64,000 bases of DNA from Bradyrhizobium betae (GCF_008932115.1 NZ_CP044543.1:4718501-4782500), one strand, 5' to 3'; positions 43,506 through 53,698 are shown, numbered from the stretch's first letter. Numbers and translations are program-made. Notes: generated from the letters alone by a model not told the origin.

Positions 43506-43973
43506 TTAGCGGAAGTTCTCGCAGCCGACGGGCTCGTAGAACGGGGCCGGGGCAGGACGCACCGTGGGAACGCTCGGCCGCGATGCCTCCAAGGCCAAGG
43601 CCTGAACTTCAACGAAGGCCGACAGCAAGGCAATTGCGAGGTCGACGTGGTGTGCTTCGACCGCGGCGTCCAGCCAGTCCGGCAATTCGCGTTCGCGCGA
43701 GAGCGCGCAATGCCACTCACCCTCGTCATAGGCGATGCGGCGGACCTGCCACATCGGCAGCTCGAGCTCGATCAGCGCCAGCGCGGCATCGGCCCAGGCC
43801 TCGGCATCGACCAGGCGCACGACGCGGGCGGTCCGTTCGTTCTGCCCGAGCGAAGGGAAGCGCCGGCAGGCGTTGTCGATGATGTCGAGCATCAATGGCC
43901 TGGTCATCGTCGGTGCGGCACGAAGCTGCTGGCTGAGAGAAGGCGGGGAAAGGCGTCGGAGAGCGGCGGTCAT
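43506..43973 (-). CDS. Hypothetical protein, 155 aa
   Basis: A predicted soluble, mainly helical protein: MLDIIDNACRRFPSLGQNER, VVRLVDAEAWADAALALIEL, QVRRIAYDEGEWHCALSRER and LPDWLDAAVEAHHVDLAIAL. It has a proline-rich tail. The ATG at 43973 is fixed by AGGAGG seven bases upstream. It is the first gene after the putative KdpE-type site at 44068-44084, ahead of the FIGRN and DapA-like genes. I do not recognise a family. Confidence 0.7.
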   Translation of the reverse strand: MTAALRRLSPPSLSQQLRAAPTMTRPLMLDIIDNACRRFPSLGQNERTARVVRLVDAEAWADAALALIELELPMWQVRRIAYDEGEWHCALSRERELPDWLDAAVEAHHVDLAIALLSAFVEVQALALEASRPSVPTVRPAPAPFYEPVGCENFR

Positions 43974-44067
43974 ATCAGGCCTCCTGGATTTGGCGTCGGT
44001 CAGTCGGCCGGCCTCTCCAAGATGGCTGAACGGGCATTTGAAAACGAGATGAAGGAGGGGCCGGAGA

Positions 44068-44084
44068 TATAGGGATCTCATAAG
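44068..44084 (-). promoter_or_regulatory. Putative KdpE-type site upstream of the 43973-42002 genes
   Basis: The minus strand reads CTTATG-AGATC-CCTATA, about 95 bp before the start at 43973. It is the near mirror of the kdp-operon copy at 44302, the two facing away from each other around the repeat at 44129. Confidence 0.6.
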
Positions 44085-44128
44085 TGGCGCGGTGGGTGGG
44101 TGAGGGGCGCAGTCGCCTCATCCCCCGC

Positions 44129-44263
44129 TGTCATCCCCGCGCACGCGGGGATCCATAACCACAGGCAGGATTTGCTGCGCAATTCAGGCAACTCCGAGTC
44201 TCCGCCACACCACTCCCTGTGGCTATGGATCCCGGATCTGCGCTTCGCTTGTGCGGGATGACA
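44129..44263. repeat. REP-like palindromic element (TGTCAT...ATGACA family)
   Basis: It starts TGTCATCCCCGCGCACGCGGGGAT and ends GCGGGATGACA. It contains complementary ATCCATA/TATGGAT and CCACAGG/CCTGTGG arms. It has the same termini and layout as 17519-17620. It lies between the two divergent KdpE-type sites and would insulate the two transcription units. Confidence 0.65.
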
Positions 44264-44301
44264 GTGGAGGTTGCCTCGCGAGCGTCGCGCTCACCCCGGC
44301 C

Positions 44302-44318
44302 TTTATGAGATTCCTATA
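44302..44318 (+). promoter_or_regulatory. Putative KdpE-type site upstream of the kdp operon
   Basis: Reads TTTATG-AGATT-CCTATA, a direct repeat with a 5-bp spacer, 168 bp before the first small ORF of the kdp operon. The half-sites match the TTTATA half-site of the E. coli KdpE operator at five of six positions. The rest of the 220-bp leader shows nothing else recognisable. Confidence 0.6.
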
Positions 44319-44486
44319 TCTTCGCCATAGCCCTCGTCTCGAAAACCTATGCCCGGGGTGGCACTTCAGCACGGTCAAAAGTCCTGCTGTCGCCCGCGGA
44401 AATGCATCTTTGCTTTGCCCCCGAGCGTCACCAGGTCCCCGAGAAAAAGTTGCGCCGGACACATGCGCGCAACGAGGAGCAATCCC

Positions 44487-44570
44487 ATGATGGACATTCT
44501 GATGCTGGCGCTGGGCTTCGGCTTCTTCGCGCTCGCGGTCGGCTACACCTATGCCTGCGAACGGCTGTGA
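44487..44570 (+). CDS. Small membrane protein heading the kdp operon, 27 aa
   Basis: Reads MMDILMLALGFGFFALAVGY followed by TYACERL. It is a single hydrophobic helix with a short charged C-terminus. GAGGAG lies about eight bases before the ATG. It precedes kdpF by 10 bp and is similar to it in size and topology without matching its sequence. A role in Kdp complex stability is possible but unproven. Confidence 0.55.
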   Translation: MMDILMLALGFGFFALAVGYTYACERL

Positions 44571-44580
44571 GGAGCGCGCC

Positions 44581-44670
44581 ATGTTCTTTGATTATGCGCT
44601 TGCCGGCGCCGTCTCGCTCGCTCTCCTGTTCTACCTCACCTACGCGCTGCTGCGGCCCGAGCGGTTCTGA
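44581..44670 (+). CDS. kdpF: K+-transporting ATPase subunit KdpF
   Basis: Reads MFFDYALAGAVSLALLFYLT then YALLRPERF, 29 residues. The LTYALLRPERF end is the KdpF hallmark. It is a one-helix peptide that stabilises the KdpABC complex. It lies directly after GAGGAGCGCC and ahead of kdpA. Confidence 0.88.
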   Translation: MFFDYALAGAVSLALLFYLTYALLRPERF

Positions 44671-44672
44671 TC

Positions 44673-44777
44673 GTGCTGCTGCTTCTCGAATTGCTGCTGG
44701 CGGACGCCGTGCTCGTCGTCTGCCTGCTGACGGTGCTCCTGCCGCTGCTGCGCCGGGCACCAAGCCTGAAGGGTTAA
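44673..44777 (+). CDS. Possible small membrane protein between kdpF and kdpA, 34 aa
   Basis: From a GTG at 44673 the frame reads [20 protein letters not shown], then [14 protein letters not shown]. It is a strongly hydrophobic peptide filling the gap between kdpF and kdpA and ending four bases before the kdpA ATG. There is no clear ribosome site, though coupling to the kdpF stop two bases upstream is possible. It may be leader sequence only. Confidence 0.35.
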   Translation: MLLLLELLLADAVLVVCLLTVLLPLLRRAPSLKG

Positions 44778-44781
44778 TTCC

Positions 44782-46485
44782 ATGACTATGATCGGTTGGC
44801 TCCAGATCATTCTCTTCTGCGTCATCATCGTCGCGCTCACAAAGCCGCTCGGCTGGTACATGACGCGCGTGTTCAACGGCGAGCGGACGTTCCTCTCGCC
44901 GGTGCTGCGCCCGATCGAGGCCGGCATCTACTGGTTCTCCGGCGTCGACGAGAAGCGCGAGCAGCACTGGGTGACCTACACGGTCGCCATGCTGCTGTTC
45001 CATGTCGGTGGCTTCCTTATCATCTACGGTGTGATGCGGCTGCAGGCGGTGCTGCCGTTCAATCCGGCCGGGCAGGGCGCGGTCGCGGAAGACCTCTCCT
45101 TCAACACAGCGATCTCCTTCATCACCAACACCAACTGGCAGAACTACGGCGGCGAGAGCACGGTCTCCTATCTCGTGCAGATGGTCGGCCTGACGCACCA
45201 GAATTTTCTATCGGCTGCCACTGGTATTGCGTTGGCGGTCGCTCTGATTCGCGGCTTCTCGCGCGCCTCGATGCGCACGGTCGGAAATTTCTGGGTCGAC
45301 GTCACCCGCACCACGCTTTACGTGCTGCTGCCGATCTGCGTCGTCTACACGCTGTTCCTGATCTCGCAGGGCATGCCGCAGACGCTCGGAGACTATGTGG
45401 AGGCGACGACGCTGGAAGGCGCCAAGCAGACCATCGCGGTCGGCCCGGTCGCCTCGCAGGTCGCGATCAAGATGCTCGGCACCAATGGCGGCGGCTTCTT
45501 CAACGCCAACGCCGCGCATCCCTTCGAGAATCCGACGGCGCTGTCGAATTTCGTGCAGATGCTGTCGATCTTCCTGATCGGCGCGGCCATGACCAACGTG
45601 TTCGGCCGCATGGTCGGCAATCAGCGCCAGGGCTGGGCGATCCTTGCCGTGATGGGCGTGCTGTTCGTCGCCGGCGTCGCCGTCACCTATTGGGCCGAGG
45701 CCAACGGCACCTCGACGCTGCAGGCGCTCGGCCTGACCGGCGGCAACATGGAGGGCAAGGAGGTCCGCTTCGGCATCGTCGCGTCCTCGCTGTTCGCCGT
45801 GGTCACGACGGCCGCCTCCTGCGGCGCGGTCAACGCGATGCATGACAGCTTCACCGCGCTCGGCGGCATGATTCCGCTGATCAACATGCAGCTCGGCGAA
45901 ATCGTCATCGGCGGCGTCGGCGCCGGCCTCTATGGCATGCTGCTGTTCGTCGTGCTCGCGATCTTCGTCGCGGGCCTGATGGTCGGCCGCACGCCGGAAT
46001 ATGTCGGCAAGAAGATCGAGGCGCGCGAGGTCAAGATGGCGATGCTCGCGATCCTGGTGCTGCCGCTGATGTATCTCGGCTGGACCGCTGTCGGCGTAGT
46101 CTATCCGGCGGCAGTGGCCTCGATGGCGAATGCCGGGCCGCATGGCTTCACCGAAGTGCTCTACGCCTTCACCTCGGCGACCGGCAACAACGGCTCGGCC
46201 TTCGCGGGCCTCACCGGCAACACGTTCTTCTACAACCTCACGCTGGCAAGCGCGATGTTCGTCGGTCGCTTCTTCATGATCATCCCGGCGATGGCGATCG
46301 CTGGCTCGCTGGCGGCCAAGAAATCGATCCCGCCGTCGGCGGGCACGTTCCCGACCACCGGCGGGCTGTTCGTCGGCCTCGTCGTCGGCGTGATCCTGAT
46401 CATCGGCGGTCTCACCTTCTTCCCGGCGCTCGCGCTCGGCCCCATCGTCGAGCACCTCGCGATGAACGCCGGCAACGTCTTCTGA
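44782..46485 (+). CDS. kdpA: Potassium-transporting ATPase subunit KdpA
   Basis: A 567-residue inner-membrane K+ channel-like subunit with four selectivity-filter repeats. [34 protein letters not shown] and the [15 protein letters not shown] loop are the conserved pore elements. Length and start are typical. It forms the high-affinity K+ uptake P-type ATPase with KdpB, KdpC and KdpF, encoded in one operon. Confidence 0.97.
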   Translation: MTMIGWLQIILFCVIIVALTKPLGWYMTRVFNGERTFLSPVLRPIEAGIYWFSGVDEKREQHWVTYTVAMLLFHVGGFLIIYGVMRLQAVLPFNPAGQGAVAEDLSFNTAISFITNTNWQNYGGESTVSYLVQMVGLTHQNFLSAATGIALAVALIRGFSRASMRTVGNFWVDVTRTTLYVLLPICVVYTLFLISQGMPQTLGDYVEATTLEGAKQTIAVGPVASQVAIKMLGTNGGGFFNANAAHPFENPTALSNFVQMLSIFLIGAAMTNVFGRMVGNQRQGWAILAVMGVLFVAGVAVTYWAEANGTSTLQALGLTGGNMEGKEVRFGIVASSLFAVVTTAASCGAVNAMHDSFTALGGMIPLINMQLGEIVIGGVGAGLYGMLLFVVLAIFVAGLMVGRTPEYVGKKIEAREVKMAMLAILVLPLMYLGWTAVGVVYPAAVASMANAGPHGFTEVLYAFTSATGNNGSAFAGLTGNTFFYNLTLASAMFVGRFFMIIPAMAIAGSLAAKKSIPPSAGTFPTTGGLFVGLVVGVILIIGGLTFFPALALGPIVEHLAMNAGNVF

Positions 46486-46509
46486 TCGAGCTCTTTCGGA
46501 GTTACGTCC

Positions 46510-48627
46510 ATGGAATCTGTCCTTAAGACCAACAAGCGCACGGCGGTTTCGGCGATGCTGGATCCGAAGATCGTGGTCCCCGCGATCGGCGCGTCCTTCA
46601 CCAAGCTCGATCCGCGGCTGATGATCAAGAACCCGGTGATGTTCGTGGTCGAGATCGTGGCTGCGCTCACCACCGTGATCTTCCTGCGCGATCTCGTCAC
46701 CGGTGGTGAGAATCTCGGCTTTACCTTCCAGATCATCCTCTGGCTGTGGTTTACCGTCCTGTTCGCCAATTTCGCCGAAGCGGTCGCCGAAGGCCGCGGC
46801 AAGGCGCAGGCGGAATCGCTGCGCAAGACCCGCACCGAGAGTCAGGCCAAGCTGCTGACAGGTGCGGGCCAGCCCTTCAAGCTGGTGCCGGGCACAAGCC
46901 TGAAGGTCGGCGACATCGTGCTGGTCGAGGCCGGCGATACCATCCCCTCCGATGGCGAAGTGATCGAGGGCGTGGCTTCGGTCAACGAGGCCGCCATTAC
47001 CGGCGAATCCGCTCCCGTCATTCGCGAGTCCGGAGGCGACCGTTCGGCCGTGACCGGCGGCACCCAGGTGCTGTCTGACTGGATCCGCGTTCGTATCACG
47101 GCGGCGCAGGGCTCGACCTTCATCGACCGCATGATCAAGCTGGTCGAGGGCGCCGAGCGTGCGAAGACGCCGAACGAGATCGCGCTCAACATCCTGCTGG
47201 CCGGCCTCACCATCATCTTCGTGTTCGCCACCGTCACGATTCCGAGCTATGCCGCCTATGCCGGAGGTTCGATCTCGGTGATCGTGCTGGTCGCGCTGTT
47301 CGTGACTCTGATCCCGACCACAATCGGCGCGCTGCTCTCTGCCATCGGCATCGCCGGCATGGACCGCCTGGTGCGCTTCAACGTGCTGGCGATGTCCGGC
47401 CGCGCGGTCGAAGCCGCCGGCGACGTCGACACGCTGCTGCTGGACAAGACCGGCACCATCACCCTCGGCAACCGGCAAGCAACCGCGTTCCGTCCCGTGC
47501 GCGGTGTCACCGAGCAGGAGCTGGCGGATGCAGCCCAGCTTGCCTCGCTGGCCGACGAGACGCCGGAAGGGCGCTCCATCGTCGTGCTGGCGAAGGAGAA
47601 GTATGGCATCCGCGGCCGCGACATGGCCGAGCTTGGCGCCACCTTCATCCCGTTCACGGCGCAAACCCGCATGAGCGGCGTCGATGCCGGCGGCTCGTCG
47701 GTGCGCAAGGGCGCGGTCGATGCCATGCTCGGCTATATCGGTGGCGGTGCGACGCTGGCGGTTGCCTCCGGCAACACTGCCCGTGCCCTCCAGTCCACGG
47801 CGCTGTCCGACGTCGGCCGTGAGATCCAGACCATCGCCGACGAGATCGCCAAGGCCGGCGGAACGCCGCTTGCGGTTGCGAAGGACGGCAAGCTGCTCGG
47901 CGTCATCCAGCTCAAGGACATCGTCAAGGGCGGGATTCGCGAGCGCTTCGCCGAGCTGCGGCGCATGGGCATCCGCACCGTCATGATCACCGGCGACAAC
48001 CCGATGACGGCAGCCGCGATCGCGGCGGAGGCCGGCGTCGACGACTTCCTGGCGCAGGCAACGCCCGAGGACAAGCTCAGGCTGATCCGCGACGAGCAGG
48101 CCAAGGGCAAGCTTGTGGCGATGTGCGGCGACGGCACCAACGATGCGCCGGCGCTTGCGCAGGCCGACGTCGGTGTCGCCATGAACACCGGTACCCAGGC
48201 CGCTCGCGAGGCCGGCAACATGGTCGACCTTGATTCCAACCCGACCAAGCTGATCGAGGTGGTCGAGATCGGCAAGCAGCTCCTGATGACGCGCGGCGCG
48301 CTGACGACGTTCTCGATCGCCAACGATGTCGCAAAATACTTTGCGATCATCCCCGCAATGTTCCTGGCGTTCTACCCCCAGCTCAACGTGCTCAACGTCA
48401 TGAACCTGTCGAGCCCGCAGAGCGCCATCCTGTCGGCGATCATCTTCAACGCGCTGATCATCATCGGGCTGATCCCGTTGGCGCTGAAGGGCGTTGCTTA
48501 CCGAGCTGTCGGTGCCGGTGCATTGCTGCGCCGTAACCTGCTGATCTACGGCCTCGGCGGCATCGTCATTCCCTTCGTCGGCATCAAGGCGATCGACCTC
48601 GTCGTCGTCGCTCTGCACCTGGCCTAA
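46510..48627 (+). CDS. kdpB: Potassium-transporting ATPase ATP-binding subunit KdpB
   Basis: A 705-residue P-type ATPase. The actuator motif is [10 protein letters not shown]; the phosphorylated aspartate is residue 312 in [13 protein letters not shown], followed by the nucleotide-binding domain and the hinge [21 protein letters not shown]. Membrane helices flank these domains. It hydrolyses ATP to drive K+ import through KdpA. Confidence 0.98.
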   Translation: MESVLKTNKRTAVSAMLDPKIVVPAIGASFTKLDPRLMIKNPVMFVVEIVAALTTVIFLRDLVTGGENLGFTFQIILWLWFTVLFANFAEAVAEGRGKAQAESLRKTRTESQAKLLTGAGQPFKLVPGTSLKVGDIVLVEAGDTIPSDGEVIEGVASVNEAAITGESAPVIRESGGDRSAVTGGTQVLSDWIRVRITAAQGSTFIDRMIKLVEGAERAKTPNEIALNILLAGLTIIFVFATVTIPSYAAYAGGSISVIVLVALFVTLIPTTIGALLSAIGIAGMDRLVRFNVLAMSGRAVEAAGDVDTLLLDKTGTITLGNRQATAFRPVRGVTEQELADAAQLASLADETPEGRSIVVLAKEKYGIRGRDMAELGATFIPFTAQTRMSGVDAGGSSVRKGAVDAMLGYIGGGATLAVASGNTARALQSTALSDVGREIQTIADEIAKAGGTPLAVAKDGKLLGVIQLKDIVKGGIRERFAELRRMGIRTVMITGDNPMTAAAIAAEAGVDDFLAQATPEDKLRLIRDEQAKGKLVAMCGDGTNDAPALAQADVGVAMNTGTQAAREAGNMVDLDSNPTKLIEVVEIGKQLLMTRGALTTFSIANDVAKYFAIIPAMFLAFYPQLNVLNVMNLSSPQSAILSAIIFNALIIIGLIPLALKGVAYRAVGAGALLRRNLLIYGLGGIVIPFVGIKAIDLVVVALHLA

Positions 48628-48639
48628 AGGAGGCCTAAC

Positions 48640-49245
48640 ATGCTTAGAGAAATCCGCCCCGCCATCGTTCTGTTGCTGGTGCTCACCGCCATCACGGGAC
48701 TGGCCTATCCACTCGCAATGACCGGGATCGCCAGCGCGATCTTCCCCGCACAGGCGAACGGAAGCCTGATCGAGAAAGACGGCAAGGTGATCGGCTCCGC
48801 CCTGATCGGGCAGGAGTTCAAGGACGACAAATATTTCCATGGCCGCCTCTCGGCGACGCTGGCGCCGGACCCGAATGATTCGACCAAGACGGTGCCCGCG
48901 CCCTACAACGCCGCCAATTCGGGTGGCTCCAACCTCGGCCCGACCAGCAAGGCGCTGGCCGACCGGCTGAAGGAGGACGTGGACAAGCTGAAGGCGGAGA
49001 ACCCGAACGCGGCCGTCCCGGTCGACCTCGTCACGACCTCGGCGAGCGGCCTCGATCCGGACATCTCGCCGGCCGCCGCCCAATTCCAGGTGCCCCGCAT
49101 CGCCAAGGCCCGGAACATGCCGGAAGATGCAGTGAAGCAGCTTGTGGCCTCCAACGTCCAGGGCCGTTTCCTCGGCTTGCTGGGCGAGCCCAGGGTTAAC
49201 GTGTTGGCGCTGAATCTCGCGCTCGACCGTACCGCCGCGAAGTAG
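48640..49245 (+). CDS. kdpC: Potassium-transporting ATPase subunit KdpC
   Basis: A 201-residue protein with one N-terminal membrane helix ([20 protein letters not shown]) and a periplasmic domain. [20 protein letters not shown], the [14 protein letters not shown] segment, [13 protein letters not shown] and [17 protein letters not shown] are KdpC signatures. AAGGAGG precedes the ATG. It is the third structural gene of the kdp operon. Confidence 0.97.
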   Translation: MLREIRPAIVLLLVLTAITGLAYPLAMTGIASAIFPAQANGSLIEKDGKVIGSALIGQEFKDDKYFHGRLSATLAPDPNDSTKTVPAPYNAANSGGSNLGPTSKALADRLKEDVDKLKAENPNAAVPVDLVTTSASGLDPDISPAAAQFQVPRIAKARNMPEDAVKQLVASNVQGRFLGLLGEPRVNVLALNLALDRTAAK

Positions 49246-49285
49246 CGGTCTAGGCTCGCGGCGTCCGGATGATTATATTCGCCTG

Positions 49286-52009
49286 ATGGTCCAGGAGCGC
49301 CGCGATCCCGAACAACGTCCGTCTCCCGAGGCGCTGCTGGAAGCCGCGCGCCGGGAGGAGAGTGCGAGCGGCAAGCTGAAGATCTTCGTCGGCGCCGCCC
49401 CCGGTGTCGGCAAGACCTACGAGATGCTGCAAAGCGCCCATGCCAAGCGCAAGGCGGGCATCGATGTCGTGATCGGCTTCGTCGAAACCCACGGCCGGGC
49501 CGAGACCGAGGCGCTGGTGCGCGGGCTGGAAGCGATCCCGCGCCAGAGGCTCGAGTACCGCGGCCAGATCGTCGAGGAGATGGACCTCGACGCCGTCATC
49601 GCGCGGCGGCCGAAAATCGCGCTGGTCGACGAGCTCGCCCACACCAACGCGGCCGGCAGCCGCCATCCGAAGCGCTATCTCGACGTCGAGGAACTGCTCT
49701 CCCACGGCATCGACGTCTACACCGCCGTCAACATCCAGCACATCGAGAGCCTGAACGACGTCGTCGCCCAGATCACCCATGTGCGGGTGCGCGAAACCGT
49801 GCCGGATTCGGTGTTCGACCGTGCGGACGCGATCGAGCTGATCGACCTCACGCCGGACGATCTGATCCAGCGGTTGAAGGAGGGCAAGGTCTATGTGTCC
49901 CGGCAAGCCGAGCGGGCGCTGGAGCACTATTTCTCGCCGGGCAACCTCACGGCGCTGCGCGAGCTGGCGTTGCGGCGAACGGCCGAGCGGGTCGATGAGC
50001 AATTGCTCACCCACATGCAGGCGAACGCCATCGCCGGTCCCTGGGCCGCGGGCGAACGCATTCTCGTCTGCGTCAGCGAGGATCCGCGCGCGGCCAGCCT
50101 CGTGCGTTACACCAAGCGGCTCGCCGATCGGCTGCATGCGCCGTTCACCGCGATCTCGATCGAGACGCGGCGCTCGCTTCAGCTTTCAGACGAGCAGCGC
50201 GACCGTCTCGCCGATACGCTGCGGCTCGCCGAAGCGCTCGGCGGCGAGGCGCTGACCATTCCCGCCGTCGGTCGCCGCATCGCCGACGACGTCATCAGTT
50301 TCGCACAAGGCAACAACGTCACCCAGATCGTGATCGGGAAGTCGACGCGTTCGCGCTGGTTCGAACTGACGCGCGGTTCGGTCGTGCATGATCTCGTCCG
50401 TCGGGCCGGCAATATCAGCATTCACGTCATCCCGGGCGACGAGCTCGCCGAGCAGTCGCCGTCGAAGCCGACGGTGCAGACCGCCGCGCGGTCGGAGCCG
50501 TTCGATGCGCTGCCCTATCTCAAGGCGCTCGGCATCACTGTGCTCGGTCTTGCGGCGGCGGTCGTCATCAAGCCGCGGTTCGGCGTCGAGAATGTTGATC
50601 TGGTTTTCCTGACCGCGGTGGTGACGGTCGCGGTGCGCTATGGGCTGTGGCCGTCGCTGCTTGCAAGCCTGGTGTCGTCGCTGGCCTATAATTTCTTCTT
50701 CCTGCCGCCGGTCTACACTTTCACCATCACCGATCCGACCAATGTCGCCGCCTTCTTCTTCTTCATGCTGATCGCGATGCTGGTGTCGAATCTTGCGGGG
50801 CGGGTGCGGATCCAGGCCGACACTGCGATCGGCCGCATCCGCACCACCGAGCAGCTCTATGCGTTCAGCCGCAAGCTTGCGGGCACCGCCACGCTCGACG
50901 ATGTGCTGTGGGCGACCGCCTATCAGGCCGCGCTGATGTTGAAGGTTCGCGTGGTGCTGCTGCTGCCCGAGGACGGCCTGCTCACGGTCAAATCCGGCTA
51001 TCCGCCGGAGGATGAGCTCGACCAGGCCGATCTTGCCGCCGCAAACTGGGCCTGGAGCAACGATCGTCCCGCGGGCCGGGGCTCGGACACGTTGCCGGGG
51101 GCCAAACGGCTGTTCCTGCCGATGCGCACCGGGCGCGGCCCGATCGGCGTCATCGGCATTGACAACGACCGCACGGGTCCGCTGCTGACGCCGGACCAGC
51201 GTCGGCTGCTCGATGCGCTGGTCGACCAGGGCGCGCTCGCGATCGAGCGGGTGTTGCTGGTCGAGGACATGGACCGCGTCAAGCGCACCGTCGAATCCGA
51301 GCGGCTTCGCTCGGCGCTGCTGACGTCGATCTCGCATGATCTGAAGACGCCGCTCGCCTCCGTGTTGGGCGCCGCCTCGACCATGCGCGATCTCGCCGGT
51401 GCGCTGTCCGACACCGAGAAGCGCGACCTGCTTGCCACCGTGATCGACGAATCCGAGCGGCTCAACCGCTTCATCGCCAATCTGCTCGACATGACCAAGC
51501 TCGAATCCGGCGCCGTCGTGCCCAACACGGCGCTGCACGATCTCGGCGAAATCGTCGGCAGCGCGCTGCGGCGGGCAACCAAGATCCTCACCGGCCACAA
51601 GGTCGAGCTGGTGCTCGCCGCCGACCTGCCGATGCTCCAGCTCGATGCCGTTCTGTTCGAGCAGGTGCTGTTCAATCTGCTCGACAATGCCGCGAAATAT
51701 TCGCCAGTTGACACCACGATCGCGATCCGCAGCTGGCGCGAGCGGGATCAGGTGGTGCTTCAGGTGGCCGACGAGGGCGGCGGCATTCCACCCGACGAGC
51801 TCGAGAGCGTGTTCGACAAGTTCTATCGCGCGCAGAAGGGCGACCATGTTCGGCCCGGCACCGGGCTCGGGCTCGCCATTTCCCGCGGCTTCGTCGAGGC
51901 GATGCACGGCACGATCTCGGCCGCCAACCGCAGCGACCGCAGCGGCGCCGTTCTCACCATCCGTCTGCCCATCCCGGCACAGACCCGCGCATTGGATACC
52001 GCCGCATGA
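49286..52009 (+). CDS. kdpD: Sensor histidine kinase KdpD
   Basis: A 907-residue two-component sensor. The N-terminal KdpD domain has a Walker A GAAPGVGKT at residues 36-44 and the FVETHGRAETEAL region, followed by a Usp-like domain (residues about 250-380), four membrane helices (DUF4118, about 405-510), a GAF-like region, HisKA with phosphorylated histidine 684 in SISHDLKTPLASVLG, and an HATPase domain (DNAAKYSP; GTGLGLAISRGFVEA). It controls KdpE according to K+ availability. Confidence 0.97.
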   Translation: MVQERRDPEQRPSPEALLEAARREESASGKLKIFVGAAPGVGKTYEMLQSAHAKRKAGIDVVIGFVETHGRAETEALVRGLEAIPRQRLEYRGQIVEEMDLDAVIARRPKIALVDELAHTNAAGSRHPKRYLDVEELLSHGIDVYTAVNIQHIESLNDVVAQITHVRVRETVPDSVFDRADAIELIDLTPDDLIQRLKEGKVYVSRQAERALEHYFSPGNLTALRELALRRTAERVDEQLLTHMQANAIAGPWAAGERILVCVSEDPRAASLVRYTKRLADRLHAPFTAISIETRRSLQLSDEQRDRLADTLRLAEALGGEALTIPAVGRRIADDVISFAQGNNVTQIVIGKSTRSRWFELTRGSVVHDLVRRAGNISIHVIPGDELAEQSPSKPTVQTAARSEPFDALPYLKALGITVLGLAAAVVIKPRFGVENVDLVFLTAVVTVAVRYGLWPSLLASLVSSLAYNFFFLPPVYTFTITDPTNVAAFFFFMLIAMLVSNLAGRVRIQADTAIGRIRTTEQLYAFSRKLAGTATLDDVLWATAYQAALMLKVRVVLLLPEDGLLTVKSGYPPEDELDQADLAAANWAWSNDRPAGRGSDTLPGAKRLFLPMRTGRGPIGVIGIDNDRTGPLLTPDQRRLLDALVDQGALAIERVLLVEDMDRVKRTVESERLRSALLTSISHDLKTPLASVLGAASTMRDLAGALSDTEKRDLLATVIDESERLNRFIANLLDMTKLESGAVVPNTALHDLGEIVGSALRRATKILTGHKVELVLAADLPMLQLDAVLFEQVLFNLLDNAAKYSPVDTTIAIRSWRERDQVVLQVADEGGGIPPDELESVFDKFYRAQKGDHVRPGTGLGLAISRGFVEAMHGTISAANRSDRSGAVLTIRLPIPAQTRALDTAA

Positions 52010-52695
52010 GTGCCGCCCCGATCAAGGTTCTGGTCATCGACGACGAGCCGCCGATCCGCAAGCTGCTGCGGATGAGCCTGACGACGCAGGGCTACGAGAT
52101 CCTGGAGGCATCGAGCGGGAAGATTGCGCTGGAAAAGCTCGCCGAGGACCCCGCACTGATCATCCTCGATCTTGGCCTGCCCGACGTCCAGGGCCATGAG
52201 CTGCTGCGCACGATACGCGCGCGCAACGAAGCCGTGCCGATCGTTGTGCTGTCGAGCCGCGGCGACGAGGCCGGCAAGGTCCAGGCCCTCGATCTCGGCG
52301 CCGACGATTATCTGACAAAACCGTTCGGCATGGACGAGCTGCTGGCTCGCCTGCGCGCCGCGCTGCGGCACCAGCTTCAGGTGCAGGGCGAACGCCCGGT
52401 ATTCCGCACCGGCGATCTCTCGGTCGATCTCGTCCGCCGCATCGTCAAGGTCGGCGAGCGCGACATCAAGCTGTCGCCGAAGGAATACGACCTCCTGCGC
52501 GTGCTGGTCCAGCACGCCGGCAAGGTTCTGACCCACCGCTTCCTGCTCAAGGAGCTCTGGGACGAGCTGACAGACGCGCAATATCTGCGCGTCTATGTCC
52601 GCCAGCTCCGCCAGAAGATCGAAGCCGATCCGGAACGGCCGCAATATGTGCTGACCGAAACGGGGATCGGGTATCGGCTGAAGGCGGGCGATTGA
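52006..52695 (+). CDS. kdpE: Response regulator KdpE
   Basis: A 229-residue OmpR-family regulator. The receiver has the acidic pair IDDEPP (11-13), phosphorylated aspartate 55 in LIILDLGLPD, and the KP dipeptide in YLTKPFGMDE. The C-terminal winged helix has LSPKEYDLLRVL and YLRVYVRQLRQKIE. It overlaps kdpD by four bases. It should activate the kdp operon; YTTATG-N5-CCTATA is a candidate binding site. Confidence 0.97.
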   Translation: MSAAPIKVLVIDDEPPIRKLLRMSLTTQGYEILEASSGKIALEKLAEDPALIILDLGLPDVQGHELLRTIRARNEAVPIVVLSSRGDEAGKVQALDLGADDYLTKPFGMDELLARLRAALRHQLQVQGERPVFRTGDLSVDLVRRIVKVGERDIKLSPKEYDLLRVLVQHAGKVLTHRFLLKELWDELTDAQYLRVYVRQLRQKIEADPERPQYVLTETGIGYRLKAGD

Positions 52696-52707
52696 TTTAC
52701 GCAGATC

Positions 52708-52795
52708 CGTAGGATGGGTAGAGCGCAGCGAAACCCATCAACCCTCTACACGCGCGGGTAAGCGATGGGTTTCGCTGCGCTCTACCCATCCTACG
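52708..52795. repeat. Perfect 32-bp inverted repeat (GTAGGATGGGT family)
   Basis: The arms 52708-52739 and 52764-52795 are exact reverse complements (starting CGTAGGATGGGTAGAGCGCA) around a 24-bp loop. The element fills the gap between convergent kdpE and ku and would form a long hairpin in either transcript, so it may terminate both. A diverged relative lies at 56479-56595. Confidence 0.75.
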
Positions 52796-52813
52796 ACTTC
52801 CCGGAATGACGGG

Positions 52814-53698
52814 CTACCCCGCCTTCCTCTGCCGAGCCGTCGACCGCTGCGTCTTCTTCGCCGCTCGCCGCCCGCCGGTGGCACGGCGCCCATGCGACTT
52901 CGCCGCGGTCTTCTTCCCCCCGCCCCCCTTCAGGCTCTGCTTCAGCGCATCCATCAGGCTGACGACGTTGCTCGGCTTCTCGCCGCGCTCCGGCAGCTCG
53001 ATGGTCTTGCCGCTCGCCTTGCGCTTCACCAGCGCCTTCAGCGCGGTCTCGTACTCGTCCTTGAATTTGCCGGGGTCGAAATGCGCGGCTTTGGTCTGCA
53101 GGATGTGACCGGCAAGCTCGACCATGTCCTTGGTGATCTTCGGCGTCTTGATGTCGTCGAAAAACTCGCCTTCGTCGCGCAGCTCATAGGGAAAGCGCAG
53201 CGTGGTGCCGAGCAGGCCCTTGCCGAGCGGCTCGATCGCCATGACATGCTCGCGGTTGGTGAGCACGATCTTGGCGAGCGCCACGCGGCCCTGATCCTTC
53301 ATGGCATCGCGGATCACGGCAAAGGCATCGATCGCGGCCTTGCCCTCCGGCGCGATGTAATAGGGGTTGTCGAGATAGCGCTGGTCGATCTCCTCGCTCG
53401 GCACGAAGCTTTCGATGTCGATGGTGTGGTTGCTCTCGATCTGCACCGCCTCGAGCTCTTCCGGCTCGATCTCGACATATTTGCCCTTGCGCAGCTCGTA
53501 GCCGCGGCCCTTCTGGTCGCTCTCGACCACATCGCCGGTCTCGGAGTCCACCATCTGCTGCTTCAGCCGGTTGCCGGTCTCGCGATTGATCATGTGAAAC
53601 CGCGTCTTCTCCGCCGCCGTGGTCGCGGGATAGAGCACGACCGGGCAGCTTACCAGCGACAGCTTCAGCGTTCCCTTCCAATAGGCGCGGGGAGCCAT
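52814..53698 (-). CDS. ku: Non-homologous end joining protein Ku
   Basis: A 294-residue bacterial Ku that forms a ring on DNA ends and recruits Lig[21 protein letters not shown] is the standard N-terminus; [20 protein letters not shown] and [21 protein letters not shown] are conserved core segments. The C-terminus is a long Lys/Arg-rich tail, which aids DNA binding. The frame continues to 53719, but the ATG at 53698 with GGAGA upstream begins the conserved domain. Divergent from ligD across a 118-bp gap. Confidence 0.95.
   Translation of the reverse strand: MAPRAYWKGTLKLSLVSCPVVLYPATTAAEKTRFHMINRETGNRLKQQMVDSETGDVVESDQKGRGYELRKGKYVEIEPEELEAVQIESNHTIDIESFVPSEEIDQRYLDNPYYIAPEGKAAIDAFAVIRDAMKDQGRVALAKIVLTNREHVMAIEPLGKGLLGTTLRFPYELRDEGEFFDDIKTPKITKDMVELAGHILQTKAAHFDPGKFKDEYETALKALVKRKASGKTIELPERGEKPSNVVSLMDALKQSLKGGGGKKTAAKSHGRRATGGRRAAKKTQRSTARQRKAG

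Noticed and set aside
44129..44263. A riboswitch or attenuator for kdp
   Set aside because: Its termini and layout match the repeat at 17519-17620, so it is better explained as an intergenic repeat. It also lies upstream of the putative KdpE site.
45208..49083. A 1291-codon open frame on the minus strand opposite kdpA, kdpB and kdpC
   Set aside because: It is the antisense of three strongly conserved genes. Its product is an Arg/His/Asp-rich low-complexity sequence typical of GC-rich antisense frames, with no recognisable motif.
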